Shown one piece after another: positions 10,353-23,050 of a stretch of 64,000 bases of DNA. Source of the stretch: Chamaecrista fasciculata (Eukaryota; Streptophyta; Magnoliopsida; Fabales; Fabaceae); NCBI GenBank assembly GCA_003254925.1, contig QANZ01038090.1, positions 1 through 64,000 on the forward strand, written 5' to 3'. Position 1 is the first letter of the stretch; every line of letters starts with the position of its first letter. The notes beneath the pieces were generated by a model. The model saw nothing but the letters and a program-made list of their open reading frames with translations. It did no database searches and was not told where the DNA came from. A program made the position numbers and the translations under genes.

Positions 10353-13300
10353 TGACCAGACACCCATCGTAAGGTGTCAAGCGTGTCAAATTTAATTATA
10401 CTCCAGCCTCGCAAGTACAACTATATTTATTATAATATAGTATAGATGCTCACCCAAGGTCGAACTCTCACGGAACTCAATGTGATGAGGTAAGAAGAAT
10501 TGTGACGAAGGCTATAACTTCTATTCTTGAGGGTTGTCACGATTTAATATATCTTAATGAGTCAAAACAATACTTGAGAGAAAACCCTAGAGATGGACTA
10601 TCATAGTTCATGCATTATAAAGATTAGATAATAAATATGCATTTACTTTTCTATGTTAAAACATGCATTTAAACTATAAACACAATCAATCAAACAATAG
10701 AGAGGGTACAAGTTAGGATAGGTAACTCATCCAAGACTGGATTCATGAGCTATTTGTCAAAGCTCTTCGGGACAATCTATATTATTGTCACATCTGATTA
10801 ATAAACAAACATATATAACAATGGCGCTCCTAATATGCAAATAAGATATTGTAAACCACCCTTTAGCAAACCCTAAAGAGCTACTTCATTAATCGTGAGA
10901 GAGACAGACTCCGGGAATGTCAAGGTCCCATTACTTTAACAAAATATGATCTACTACTTATATATAACGAACTTTAACAAGTACACTTGAAAGAGTAGTC
11001 ATACCTCATAAATGTAACATCAACATCTGGACTTAACAACGAAACATTGTGAACTCAAGTCACATCCTTGAGGCATTCCTCAAGTATCTACCTAATTAGT
11101 TGCTCATGCTCTAAGATGAGAACTATTCTATTCTAAAAAGAGAATTGGAGCGATCTGGAGTGCTTTGTGTTGGAGATTGTGCCCTAGGGCCAATCATTTT
11201 ATAAATATGTTTTGAACATATTAATTAATTTATGGAGATAAATTAATGGTTATCATATTATTAGCGTGTTTACTATGATAACAATCCTTGATTAATTATA
11301 TGATAAATAATCTAAAACTGTCCCTGGTCGATCATTCACGTGGGAACGTAAATGAACCAAGACCAGCATGACCTCGGTGTATAGAGATACATGCACTAGA
11401 TGCTTCTCGAGAGTCATGGTGCAATTATGTAAGGGTTACAAGTTGCTGGACCGACCCGGAGAGTCCTGCATGGGTTTAGTCATAAGCGAGCCTCTCCTGT
11501 ACACCTGTCACGATAGCCTTAGACCTGAGGTCTTGACTATTCCGGCATTGTAGTTGTCAGACTTTGGCCTAGTCTAACGTTGCCCGTAACAGGGTAGCCA
11601 TAAGGGCTAGGTACGGGTTTGGTTGATTGCCGTGCTGAGGAATGTGGTTGACCAAGATGGGATTTTGTCCCTCATTAAGATGAGAGATATTTAACTGGGC
11701 CCCTCGATGAGTCTGTCCAAGGAATGTGTGGCCACACAAGGATATGGGACTAACTCAGGAAATCGAGAAAGTTGTGGTTTGGATTATGGATGACAATCCC
11801 GTGCCTAATCCAGGACCAAAATATCGTGAGACAATAGGAATTATGACAAGGTGGTACTTAGGTTAAGTCGTTAACGTTAAAGCGATAACTCGCGTGTTTT
11901 GGGTAGTCGTGATGGCTTGCTAGAGTCCGCTCTCGACTTGTGAGTCATAAAAATGACTTGCTGCCAACTTCACGTGAGGCCTGCTGGGTCACACATGAGC
12001 AGGATCAAGATGCCGCACTGGGACACGAATTAGGGTTAATTCGTGAGTCACTTCGGTGACACAATTTAAGACATAGCTAAATGTCTTAGGACATTGAATC
12101 TTGTCTTAAATAAATATCTATGAATATGACATTTAAATTAGTTGGACAAATATATATATATATATATTAATTGTAAATAGTTTACAATTAAATTCTTGTT
12201 TAAAATATTAGGGAATAATAAATTAAATAGATTTCCTAAAAGTTAGGAGATTATTGATTTATTAAATTCACTAATATTTGGGATAACAAGATAATGGGGT
12301 GGCGCCCCTTATGGTCTAATTTAATTAATGAAAATGTTTTGTTAATTAAATAAAGATAACAAGATTTGAATTTGAATTCAAGATATGATTTTGGTTTCAA
12401 GATTCAAGTTTGAATTAAGATATTAGGGTAATATTTTAATTCAATATTATTAGGGAATTTGAATTCAAAATTCAAATTTGAATTAAAGATATTAGGGTAA
12501 TATTTTAATTCAATAATGAATTTAAATTCAAGGATTATCTTTTTGAAAAGATTCTGGATCTGAAATATTAAAGTAATATTTTAATTCAATAATCTTTAAA
12601 AGATAACTAGTAGGATATAATTACCTAAAGAGTTTGGGTTGTTATGAAATTCCCTTCTTGAAGATGAGGAGTATGGCGCATATCTTAAGATTCTTGGGGA
12701 GCAAGATTTGATCTTGTGTTTTGAATTTAAAGATATGGGCCAAATCGAATTTCCTAATTAAAATTATTAAAGTAATATTTTAATTATAAAATTTAAAAGC
12801 CTCATGACTCATTCCAACCAATAGGATTTAAGGAATCAAGATTTGGTTTCAAGATTTGATCTTGTAGACCAAGATTTCGATTTACCCATTAAGTTTTTGA
12901 ATTATAATATTAGTGTAATATTATAAATCAAAGATATTGGGAATCCTTATCCAAGATTTGAGGGATTTACTAAATGGTTTAGTAAAACCCAAACTCTAGG
13001 AATGAGAAGCTATATAAACACACATGCATAAGGGAAGGTAACCAATGAATTTTGTGAGACAAAATTTCGCCTAGTTCTTCCTAGAGAGAGAAGAAAATCG
13101 CCAAGCTTGAGTTTTAGAGAGAGAAAGTCGTGTTCTTCTTAGAGAGAGAGAATATGGACCTAAACCCTAAAACACCTAGCTCCTTGTGCTTGTTTTTGCG
13201 CCACTCTAGGGAATTCAAGAAAGGGTTCTTGAATTTCCACTTTTGTTTTGAAGATTCAAGAAGTGTTCTTAAGTCTCATCGTTTGTTCTTGAACATTCAA

Positions 13301-14095
13301 GAACTGTTCTTGAACATTCAAGATTCATAGATAATTGTTCCCGTTTTCACTTGGGAAGAAGTGAAGGAGGCTAGCACCTGGGCATCTGCCAAACTGCTCG
13401 TGTGGATCACCGGTAGAGGAAGGACACTCAAAGTGGACTTCTCAATTCGCAAGTTCATACGCACCGATTGAATTATGGTAAATTTCTTTCCTTAACTGAT
13501 ATAAATGTTGATAGTGGATCCTGGAAGGAATCATAGGGAAGCCAAAAATTTTAATTTACCGTGTTTTCCGCTGCGCCAACCCTATGATTTCCCAACACTT
13601 TGAGCGTGGAATGACGACCTCTATTTATAGTGTGGAGTAGTGTGCTTGATCCGCAAGTCAAGGGGAAAATTTCACCTCTAGGCCGTGGGTTGAGCCAGCA
13701 GCCCAATACGATGGCGCAACAAAATATCTGGGATATTTCGATTATATCTTCGTATCTCAAATCATAGCCGTGCAAAACATACTCTACTTCTTCTGAATAT
13801 TCTGAGCCGCGAGATTTCCAATCAGAGCCGCTGGCTCAAAGAGGCGGTGCAGATCCAAAGTCTTCTGAAGCTTATCTGCTAACGTCATATTCCAGAATAT
13901 TCCTGAGCCGTGTGAATCCCGTGTCTGGGCTAGTGGCCCACGTGGCGGCGCAGAGATATTCTGTGCTCAATGTGGTTTTCTAGAATACTATGATATTTCC
14001 CTCTTGGTTTGGCCCTATTTGGATATCTGAAACACTGAATAAACCATTAAGTAGCACCTATTTATAAAATACAATAAATAACGCTAATTAACTCA
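10353..14095 (-). repeat. 5' LTR of gypsy element A, split by a solo LTR
   Basis: The LTR begins TGACCAGAC at 10353 next to the primer binding site and ends at about 14095 in CA. Without the inserted solo LTR (11168-13597 plus its 5-bp duplication) it is about 1.3 kb. It matches 45-799 over the shared part. Its outer edge abuts sequence of a related gypsy element (14157 onward), so element A inserted into an older relative. The outer end is set by eye and could move by a few bases. Confidence 0.75.
11168..13597 (+). mobile_element. Angela-like solo LTR, copy 2
   Basis: The 2430-bp element starts TGTTGGAGATTGTGCCC, ends CCCAACA and is flanked by the perfect 5-bp duplication CTTTG (11163-11167 and 13598-13602). 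The empty site is kept in the partner LTR at 301-315. It has the same family structure as copy 1: a conserved first 900 bases, then an AT-rich part with repeated aattcaagatttg phrases, and a last part with repeated ttcaagaa phrases before the end. Confidence 0.93.
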
Positions 14096-14156
14096 TTTTA
14101 TCCACTTTATTCCACCATACCTTAGTGTTGCCCTTAGCATATCAATTGGTCTAATT

Positions 14157-14601
14157 CTAATATATTATTATTATAAACATACCAAAAGAAGGCCAAATAA
14201 CTTGTTCACTTTTGGGTTGATCACCTATCATGCAAGGAATGGTGAAAGAGCCAGGGTCCTCGCATTTTGTTGACGATTTTTGTTGGAAGAGAGTGGAGAG
14301 GTTTGGACTAATATGTACCTTCTTGTGAGCTACTCCTTTCCTATCACATAAGTCCTTAAATGCCTTAGTGTACCTAGGGACTCTCTTAACCAAATCCAAC
14401 AAGGACATATATATTGACCTCTAAATTATTAAATAATAAGTCGAAGAGTTCCTTGTTTTTCTTCTCCTTGTATTGCTCTTTAGTAATGAGATAGGAAACA
14501 TGAAAGGATAGGTCTTCTATCCTTGTTCCCCAATCTAGTTTTGGTGGAACGTCCTTTTCCTATTATTTTGCAAGCCTTTGAAGATGCTTGAGTACGCGGG
14601 G
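14157..14601 (-). pseudogene. Gypsy element B, gag/protease border fragment
   Basis: The minus-strand frame 14408-14157 contains LLDLVKRVPRYTKAFKDL and, later, GSFTIPCMIG. These match the corresponding segment of element A at 8470-8250 with many substitutions. It is the 3' part of a gag-protease frame interrupted by solo LTR copy 3; the 5' part continues at 16903. The left border is the insertion point of element A. Confidence 0.7.
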
Positions 14602-14606
14602 TACTT

Positions 14607-16897
14607 TGTTGGGAATTCCCGCCCCAAAACGCAGCGGAAGCAAGTAATATAAAAATTAAAATTAAAGTTAAAGTGCGCCAAGGCCAAAAATTCCCGAACG
14701 GATCTGCTAGTTGAATTTAAAACCTGTTAGATAGTGGTATACCTCACGAGTTCCAATCAGTTTGGTTGTACGGGGCGTGTCCTAGAAGTCCACGTGATGC
14801 ATCCTTCCTCCGCCGGTGATCCACACGAACAGTTTTGGAGATGCCTAGGTGCTAGCCTCCTTCACTTCTCCAAGTGAATCAGGGACCTCTATCTACGGTG
14901 TTCTTTAATTCAAGAACAATTCTTGAATCTCCAAGAACAATGATGGCACCTATGATCAAGAATCCAATTCTTGATCTCACACAACCTTGTCACACAAACC
15001 CTAAACTCCTTTAGGTTTGTGCGCCACTTTCTCTCTTTAGGAAAACTAGGGTTGCATTTTCTCTCTCTTCACCAAGAGCCAAAATCGAATTTTGCTCTTG
15101 TGATTAGTTAGGCTAAAGTCGAAATTTCCCTAGTGTGCAAGGCATATGGAATTCGACTTATGCTCTCCTATTTATAGGGTTTGGGGATTTTGATAATTAT
15201 ATTTAGGGAATCCCTAAATTATAGGATTATCAAATTATAAAATTATGAGACTACAATAATATCATAATTTTAGGACTTGAATTCCTAATTAAAATATTAC
15301 TTTAATATTTCAATTTGAATTAAAATGCAATCTTTGAGAATCAAATTGGAAGATCAAATCTTCCAAAGATTCTCAATCCATGCGCCATCCCCACTCTAAA
15401 TTTGTTGGAATTTAATAAATCAGAATAACAATCCTAACTTTTAGGAAGTTATAACTAACTTGTTATTTTCCAACAATATTGAATTAAGATATTACCCTAA
15501 TATCTTTAATTCAATCTTTTTGAATCTTGAATTCTTATTCATTATTGAATTAAAATATTACACTAATATCTTTAATTCAATTTGAACCTAGAATTCGAAT
15601 TGCCCTATAAATATTGAATTAAAATATTACCCTAATATCTTTAATTCAATCCTTTTGAAATCTAGATCAAATCTTTGAATTTCAAATCATGATTTTAATT
15701 AACAAAACATTTTCATTAATTAAAATATGCCTATATGAGGCGCCAACCTCCTCTCCCATTTTCCTAATATTAGTGAATTTAATAAATCAATAATTTCCTA
15801 ACTTTTAGGAATCTTATCCAATTTATTATTGCCTAATATTATAAATAGGAATGTAATTGTAAATAGACTAATCACATTATCTATTTAACAATTAATATAT
15901 ATATTTAAAATTGTCCCACAAATTTAAATATCATATATGTAGATATTTATTTAAGACAAGATTTCATGTCACAAGACAATCAACTATGTCTTAAACGGTG
16001 TCACTAATGTGACCCACGAATTAACCGTAATTCGTGACCCAGCGTGGCATCTGGATCCTGCTCGTGTGTGACCCAGCAGGCCTCACGTGAAGTTGGCAGC
16101 AAGTCATCTCTATGACTCACAAGTCGAGAGCGGACTCTAGCAAGCCATCACGACTACCCAAAACACGTGAGTTATCGCTTATCCCCGAAACGACTTAACC
16201 TTAGTACCACCTTGTCTTGATCCCTATTGCCCTACGATATTTTGGTCATGGATTAGGCACGAGAATGTCATCCATAATCCAGACCTCAACTTTCTCGATT
16301 CCTTGAGTAAGTCCCATTTACTAGTGTGGCCACACATTCCTTGGACAGACTCATCGAGGGGCCCAGTTAAATATCTCCCATCTTTAATGAGGGACAAAAT
16401 TCCATCTTGGTCAACCACATTCCTCAGCACGGCAATCAACCAAACCCGTACCTAACCCTTATGGCTACCATGTTACGGGTAACGTTAGACTAGGCCAAAG
16501 TTTGACAACTACAACGCCAGAATAATGATGACCTCAGGTCTAAGGGCATCGTGACAGGTGTATAGGAGAGGCTAGCTCATGACTAAAACCGATGCAGGAC
16601 TCTCCGGGTCAGTTCAACAACTTGTAACCCTTTACATAATTGCACCAGGACTCTCGTTCCAGCATCTAGTGCATGTATCTCTATACACCGAGGTCATGCT
16701 GGTCTTAGTCCATTTTTGCTCCTACGAAAACAATCGACCAGGGACAATTTTAGACTAATTATCACATAATTAATCAGGGACTGTTATCATAGTAAACATG
16801 CTAATAATATGATAACCATTAATTTATCTCTATAAATCAATCAATATGTTCAAAACAAATTTATAAAATGATTGGCCCTAGGGCACAATCTCCATCA
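14607..16897 (-). mobile_element. Angela-like solo LTR, copy 3 (inverted)
   Basis: This 2291-bp copy runs opposite to copies 1 and 2: on the plus strand it starts TGTTGGGAATT and ends GGGCACAATCTCCATCA. The perfect 5-bp duplication TACTT flanks it (14602-14606 and 16898-16902). It interrupts the gag frame of gypsy element B, so the gag remnant continues on both sides. Confidence 0.92.
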
Positions 16898-16902
16898 TAC
16901 TT

Positions 16903-17633
16903 GTCCAATATGGATATGTATTCATCATCTTCAACTCTTAGGGGCTTGCTTACGTTAGTTTCTACTAAGTCTAGCCTAGGTTTTTCTAAAGTTATGAAAA
17001 ACTCTAAGGGTTTAGTCGAAGCTTGTTCTAGTGGTTCCTCTATCCTATTGTCCTTAAGAGTTATAGCGTTGACTGCGCTAGAACCACTAGCTTGTTTAGA
17101 GGTGTTCAGCTTATTGACCATGGCATGAAAATTTCCTTAGTTTCATTTAGTTGGACTAATAATAGTCTAAGGTTATCATGGTTGACCTTCATGGTCTCTA
17201 CTTCCTTCAAACGATGGTTGACTTTGTTTCCTAAGTCATCAAATCTTTTCTTATTTTGAGCGTCAGATTCATCGAACGTCCTCAAGAGAAGCTGAAGGCC
17301 AGTCCCGTTTGAGTTTGGATGGTTCGATGTCGGTGGGACTAGAGCGTTAAAGTTTTGATTATGGAAATTACTTCCCATTTGAGGTCCAACTCCAGGTCTG
17401 AATTGATTGTCAAACCTTAGTACTCTTTTTTGGAAGTTGCGTTAGCCGTGTTGATACATCATGGTCGAGACTTCCTCTAATTGGTGAAGGCAATACCTAA
17501 TAACGTGTTCCCTAGATTCGCAAATGGAACACGAAGTTGCTATGTCAGCTACATTCCTCGGTTGTGAAGTATTGGTGATGCATTCTTTCATCTCCTTGAC
17601 AACTATAGCTAGCTTACCCATGTCCAAAGCCAT
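16903..17633 (-). pseudogene. Gag remnant of gypsy element B
   Basis: Minus-strand segments 17633-17442, 17378-17106 and 17121-16903 align with element A gag (9293-8700) in order. They show a cysteine pair CSICESREHV at the place of the zinc knuckle, the shared phrase KRFDDLGNKV, and an acidic tail. The frames are broken at about 17440 and 17110. The first part of gag is missing: the frame starts 4 bases from an LTR edge at 17637, which implies an internal deletion of leader, primer site and gag N-terminus. Confidence 0.65.
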
Positions 17634-17636
17634 TGA

Positions 17637-18500
17637 CCAGACCCATCGCTAGGTGGCCAAAATATCATAATTAATGTACTATAGAGGTGCAATCTGAGTC
17701 GATCTCTCAAGGAACTTTCGTTCAAAGTTTAAAAGAGAATAGTACTAAATTATTACTAATCGGGCGAAAGCAAGGGAATATCATTTTTGAATGTTTATCT
17801 ATAACCTAAGAAAATAATTAATTAAAGAAATAAATATTTTTTTGGTTTTGATTTAAAGGACTGAATTAAAAGAAATAATAATAACAACTAGATTAAACAA
17901 ATAGAGAAAACACCCGATAAAGCAATTGGATTAAGCAATAATCACTACTAAAGATAAATTGAGTATTCCCATACAAATCATCCTAAGATAGTCACTAATA
18001 ACTCAATGACCTAGATTAACAACCCTATCGTGCAAACACCTTAAACAAGATAGATCCACAATAAGAATTGAAAACCTCATTAAATTGATGATAAAATTGA
18101 TCAAGAAACATAATCTTTATAACAATAACCATTGTCAAAGCTATACATCTATAATTATAACTAAACTAGTATAAACTCTAGGGTTACAATCAAGATAATA
18201 TTGGAAGAATTAAAATCAAGTTCGCAATCAAGAAATAGAATCTGAATCCCAAATAGTTATTAAGTTCAACTCTAAATAATAAGAGAAACCCTAATTCAAG
18301 TGTGAGAAAAACTCCCTATGTGAAACCCTAGTTCATGCTTGCCTCAATGCTCCTCCGGGTATGAAGAATTAGCTGCTCATGGTGTAGAGATGAACAAAAT
18401 CAGATTGAATTGTCATGACCCCACAATAAGCTCCAAAAAGATGATTATAGCCGAGAAGATGATCAAGAATGTAAATTCTCTCTCAAGAAGTGTGTAACCC
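17637..18500 (-). repeat. LTR of gypsy element B
   Basis: The sequence begins TGACCAGAC like the LTR of element A and carries comparable elements in the same order, for example the phrase ttagctgctcatggt near 18370 (compare 11095-11110). Overall similarity to A is low. The outer end is not clear; 18500 is an estimate. No ORF is seen. Confidence 0.5.
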
Positions 18501-18835
18501 CCGAAATTGACCTAAAGATACGTTATATACTTAATTTTCGGCCCAAACCAGGTTGGGCTAGATCAAAATCATCAAAATCAGGCTTGGTCCTTAATTAATC
18601 ATGGTAGAGGATCTGCAGCCATCTGATGTATGTCATTTGACTTTGCATGGGAAACCGTACCTAATTAAAATATTTATTATTCTCATAATGATTAGATTTT
18701 TTGTTAAGTACTATTCTTTTCTTGCTCCTATATTTATTTTTCCTAAAACATATTATTGTAAGGATATATGCCGTTCGATTTGACCCTTTAAAAAATTGTA
18801 TTAATAAAATACACGTCAAACAAATATANAATTCC
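18501..18835. other. Non-coding spacer with dispersed repeat
   Basis: There is no gene here. The part 18680-18825 resembles 20895-20975 and 21525-21640 (phrases gattagattttttgt, attgtaaggatatatg, ctttaaaaaattg), so a short dispersed repeat occurs three times upstream of the P450. One ambiguous base lies at 18829. Confidence 0.5.
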
Positions 18836-19113
18836 TTTCGGTGGCGAAAACTATATTTGCCATCGAATCACTAATTTCACTGGCAAATTCCATTAGTTTG
18901 CCACCTAAAAGGCTTTAGTGGCAAGTTAAATTTTGCCACTGATAACCTTTCAGTGGCAAATTATAGAAGTTTGCCACTAAAAACATGCAACAATTTTATT
19001 ATTGGTATGTTCAGTGGCGAAGTCTAAAATTCGCCACTGAAAGGAAACTTTCTGTGGCTAATTTTTATTTTGCCACCGAAAGTTCGCCACCAAAGCTCCA
19101 GTTTCTTGTAGTG
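18836..19113. mobile_element. Truncated end of a CACTA transposon
   Basis: The segment ends in CTTGTAGTG at 19113, the complement of the CACTACAAG terminus that defines CACTA (En/Spm) elements. The preceding 270 bases hold at least ten copies, in both orientations, of the subterminal phrase tttgccactraa, as in CACTA subterminal transposase-binding arrays. No opposite end is visible in the neighbourhood, so this is a truncated copy. Confidence 0.75.
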
Positions 19114-19940
19114 CAATAAGTCATCGACAAAAAACACCAAGAACACAATTGTGCTCCCACTAACCTTCTTGTAAACACAAGGCTCGTCAGAGTTTTGTAA
19201 GAAGCCAAACTCTTTGACTACTTCATCAAAACAATGACAATAGTTTCTTGATAGGTGGTGGGCTCACCACGCTCCTTGAGCAACACATCCTTGTTCTCAG
19301 TCATCGAAAATCCATATCTTTGACGTTGAGAACGTGTTCTATCAGACCTTTGTGGTCCTTGTGCTACTAGACGAGCTTCCACAACGCTTTGTGACTCTTC
19401 TCTAGTTTCCGTCTACGTCTCTGAAGTGTCTTGTGTATCTTGAACCCCTTCAAGATCTATCTTACTCCCACTGTTTCTTTTGGAAACAAAATCCCTTTCT
19501 AAAAGGAATCCACTTCTGACTACAAACACTTTGTTGTCAGATATGTAGTAGACATAACACCCCCTCGTTTCCTTGGGGTATCCCACAAATAAACACTTGA
19601 GGGTTTCGGGAGACAGTTTATCGTTAGGCTGTTGCTTAACATAAACTTCATATCCCAAAAAATATGAGGTAAGACAAAATGGGCCTCTTCCCATTCCATA
19701 TCTCATATGGTGTCTTCTCAACTGCCTTAGACGGAACACGGTTAAGTGTGAAAATAGCAGTTTCCAGAGCATGCCCCTAAAAGGATGGCGGAAGATCATC
19801 TTGACTCATCATAAATCGAACCATATCTAATAAAGTTCGATTCCTCCTCTCAGAAACACCATTCCACTATGGGGTTCCAGAAGGAGTAAGCCGTGATACT
19901 ATCCCATAACTTCTAAGATGATCAATAAAATTCTTGACTC
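19114..19940 (-). pseudogene. Copia pol fragment (integrase end to RT linker)
   Basis: The minus-strand frame 19799-19413 contains the phrase KCLFVGYPKETRGCYVYY, typical of the segment after the copia integrase core. Upstream, 19925-19800 still codes for the end of the integrase core (NGVSERRNRTLLDM) with an in-frame TAG. Downstream, 19412-19120 is the broken linker toward reverse transcriptase. Sequence type and orientation fit the Tork/Angela lineage, so it may be internal debris of the family that left the solo LTRs, but that is inference. Confidence 0.7.
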
Positions 19941-20455
19941 AATCTACGACTCTTAAAATTCAAGAACAATTCTTGAACCTTTAGAGGAAAGTGGCGCAAA
20001 AAAAAAGAGGCACTCTTGTTTTCTCTCTCAAAACCCTAGTTCTTGAACAAGTTGAATTTCCTCTCACTCTTGAAGAAAATTCGACTCACTCTCTAGGTCT
20101 AGGTCTAGCCGATTTTCTCTCTTGTCTCACAAAAGGAAAATTGCAAAACTCACTTATGCATTAGCTTGTGAAAGTCGACTTGCCTAGGTTTTTATAGAGT
20201 TGGGGAAATTTGATAATTATAATTAGGGAATCCCTAAATTAATGGATTATCAAATTATAAAATTATAAAATTACAATAATATTATAATTTTAGGTCTTGA
20301 ATTCTTAATTAAAATATTACCTTAATATCTTAATAGAATTCAAAATGCAATCTTTGAGAATCAAAATAGAAGATCAAATCTTCCTCCTTGGTCACACATA
20401 AGAATGTGCCAACCTCCCCTATTTCTTTAGGAATTTTATAAATCAATGGTTAGTT
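19941..20455 (-). repeat. Angela-like LTR fragment, copy 4
   Basis: This aligns with 14910-15420 of solo LTR copy 3 in the same orientation, with shared phrases aattcaagaacaattcttg and agggaatccctaaatta. Both ends are truncated. It abuts a copia integrase fragment, so a rearranged copy of the same family is the simplest reading. Bases 20456-20975 hold no gene. Confidence 0.65.
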
Positions 20456-20975
20456 TCAAACTTAAAATAGTATATTGCATTCATTACTACTATCAAGAAA
20501 AAGTAAGCAAAACTAATGCCTCTTGTGTCCCTCTCTCTCTCTCTCTCCTTTTTTTGTTGGCCTAATCACCTCTATTATCTTTATATATAGACGAAGCTTA
20601 TTAGATCGATGCTCAATAATTATTGACTTATTGTCCAAAGTAATGACTTTGTTTTTATTTAGCTCGGTAGACATTCGTGTATATATATATCAACTTAGGC
20701 AAACAATTAATCTATAATTCATTGAACTCTAACAAATGATTAATGTAGTGATGACTACTCATTAAATGGACTAATATTTAAATAGTGCACTACATATTAA
20801 TTTTCTCTATACATTATTCTCGTGATTATTACATTTTTAAAAAGTTACTATATCTTTTTGCTTCAATATATATATTATACCAAGAAGTACTTGTTAATTA
20901 TTGTAATGATAGATATCATTCTATTTTATCCTTTAAAAAATTGCATTTATAAAATACAGATTGAATAAATATAAA

Positions 20976-21317
20976 AATTGATACCTTTCATATATTTCGA
21001 CGAAACATTTTTTTTTCATCAATCTAAAAAATTATACATCAACAATATAAGAAATTCGTCGTTGACAAAAAATATGATTATTTTTTACTATAATTTGTTT
21101 AAATGTACTGGTCAAAATAACTTTAGTGCATTTAGTGACGTTGATTGGGATACTCTTCTTTGAGAAATTGTCAATAATTATGTTATTTCTCTTCTCCATG
21201 TTTTCAAAACTACGCAAATTGCTGATGTATTAACAAAAGCACTTTCTCGACAACATCATCAATTTTTAGTACACAATTGATGCTTTTTGATTGATCAGCA
21301 TCAATTTGAGGCAGGAT
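20976..21317 (+). pseudogene. Copia RNase H remnant with 3' polypurine tract
   Basis: The plus-strand frame contains FSDVDWDTLL (a worn FSDADW RNase H motif). About 70 bases on it reads IADVLTKALSRQHHQF, the conserved end of copia polyproteins, followed by a stop. A purine-rich stretch (ttgaggcaggatg) then leads into a TGTTA start at 21318, as at a 3' LTR edge. The rest of pol is lost. Confidence 0.65.
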
Positions 21318-21560
21318 GTTACTAAAGATAGAAGAATTAGAATAGAATCATTCAAATAAAATTACACACCTTCCATATTTATTAATTTCTTGTTATACTA
21401 AAAAGATTTGTATGAATGTATTTATAACATTCTTATCTATTTATATGAATGGAATTGTGGCATATGTGGGGATAAGGAATGTAATCTGATTCTAAATATT
21501 CAAAAGTTATCATCTTTACTAATGCCATAATCATTAGATTTTTTGTCAAGTATTATTCTT
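21318..21560 (+). repeat. Start of a degraded copia 3' LTR
   Basis: TGTTACTAAAGATAGAAG directly follows the polypurine-like stretch after the RNase H remnant. The end is not identifiable. From about 21560 to 21990 I see only AT-rich sequence with one copy of the dispersed repeat noted at 18680. Confidence 0.4.
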
Positions 21561-21991
21561 TTTTGGCTCTAAAATGTATTATTCCAAAATGTTGTTATTG
21601 TAATGATATATGTCATTCAATTTCATGATTGACACAATATATCTGAGTTTTTTTTCTTAACAATAATTTGTCTAAATATTTACAAATATATTAACCAAAT
21701 TATAATGAACTCATTATATGCTATAAGAATTCTTCCTCAACAAATTAAACAAAGTTTGGTATCTTAATTGATAAATATATTATAACTAGTTGGGAGGCAG
21801 GGGCATTTTTTATTTATTCTCAACTAAAAAAGTTAATTGTTATAAAAAAAACTAATTAAAAAAGTTAATTATAAATTTGTTGGTGAGTTGCAGGGTAAAA
21901 CGGTCATTTGTGAAGTTGGTAGGTAAGAATATTTAGTATGTCTTACCTGTTTGTAAGATATTGCTTACACCTGTCAAAAGAGTTTCTGTTA

Positions 21992-22011
21992 CATGCATCT
22001 CCCCTTTATAT
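21992..22011 (+). promoter_or_regulatory. Candidate P450 core promoter: RY motif and TATA box
   Basis: CATGCAT at 21992-21998 is an RY element, bound in plants by B3-domain regulators of seed development. TTTATAT at 22005-22011 is a plausible TATA box, about 110 bases before the P450 ATG. Both are short and can arise by chance, so this rests on position. Confidence 0.35.
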
Positions 22012-22120
22012 GAATCAAGCCTCTTTACAAGAAGCAAGTCTCTTTACATCCTTACTTTGATACCATTTCCATTTCTCATATTTGATCTCTCAATAGCTTT
22101 TTCTTCCTTCACTAATCAAT

Positions 22121-23012
22121 ATGACATTCAATCTCTTATCTCTGATCACTGCTCAATATCACTACTCTCCCATGCAGCCTTTCTTCTATGTCATACTCGT
22201 CTTGGTTCTCTCATCTTTCATGTTGTCAGCTCGTTTGTTATTCCGAAGGAAAACCCCCAATTCTAGACTCCCTACGCCCCCAGGCTCCAAGGGCTTTCCT
22301 TACATAGGAGAGACCTACAAGCTCTACAATGGCGAAGACCCTGATTCTTTCTTCTCTTCTCGTCGAAAACGGTATGATAATGTTTCCTCTACCTATCTAA
22401 CTTATGATTTAGACAAAGATTAATTTTTATTCATATCGAAAGTCTCACAATAAGATAAAATTCTCTCAACAAAAATATTTTTAACAAGACTCAAGTTTGA
22501 GACTTTATTTTTAAAGATTGGAATGCACACATAACTTGTAACGTATATGACTTTGTGTATAGGTATGGAGATGTGTTTATGACGAACATACTGGGATGTT
22601 CGAGCGCCATGGTGTCGAGTCCGGAGGCAATAAGAACGGTGTTGGTAGGCGAATCAGATTTATTTAAGCCTACATACCCACCCAGCAAAGAGAAATTGAT
22701 TGGGTCTGAGGCAGTGTTTTTTCAACCATCTGGTTCATATCACTCCACTCTTAAGAGGTTCATTCAGGCCTCTTTTTTGCCTGGTGCTATCAAAAGCTCG
22801 GTCTCTCATATTGAACAGATCCTCCTCTCACTTCTGCCAACCTGGACCGACATTGGGGTCATCAACACCTTAAAAGAAATGAAGCGGGTAAGTATAATGT
22901 TTGTAATTATTGTAAGTTTGTAATTTACTTTAATTAACTCCTTCGATGTATATATGTATGTACGCTACGTCAGTAACGTTACTTTTCATCTCCAATCTCC
23001 ATGAAAGTAATG

Positions 23013-23050
<38 letters not shown>

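Noticed and set aside
19413-19799. Possible host gene on the minus strand
   Set aside because: The translation carries the copia phrase KCLFVGYPKETRG and lies beside integrase debris.
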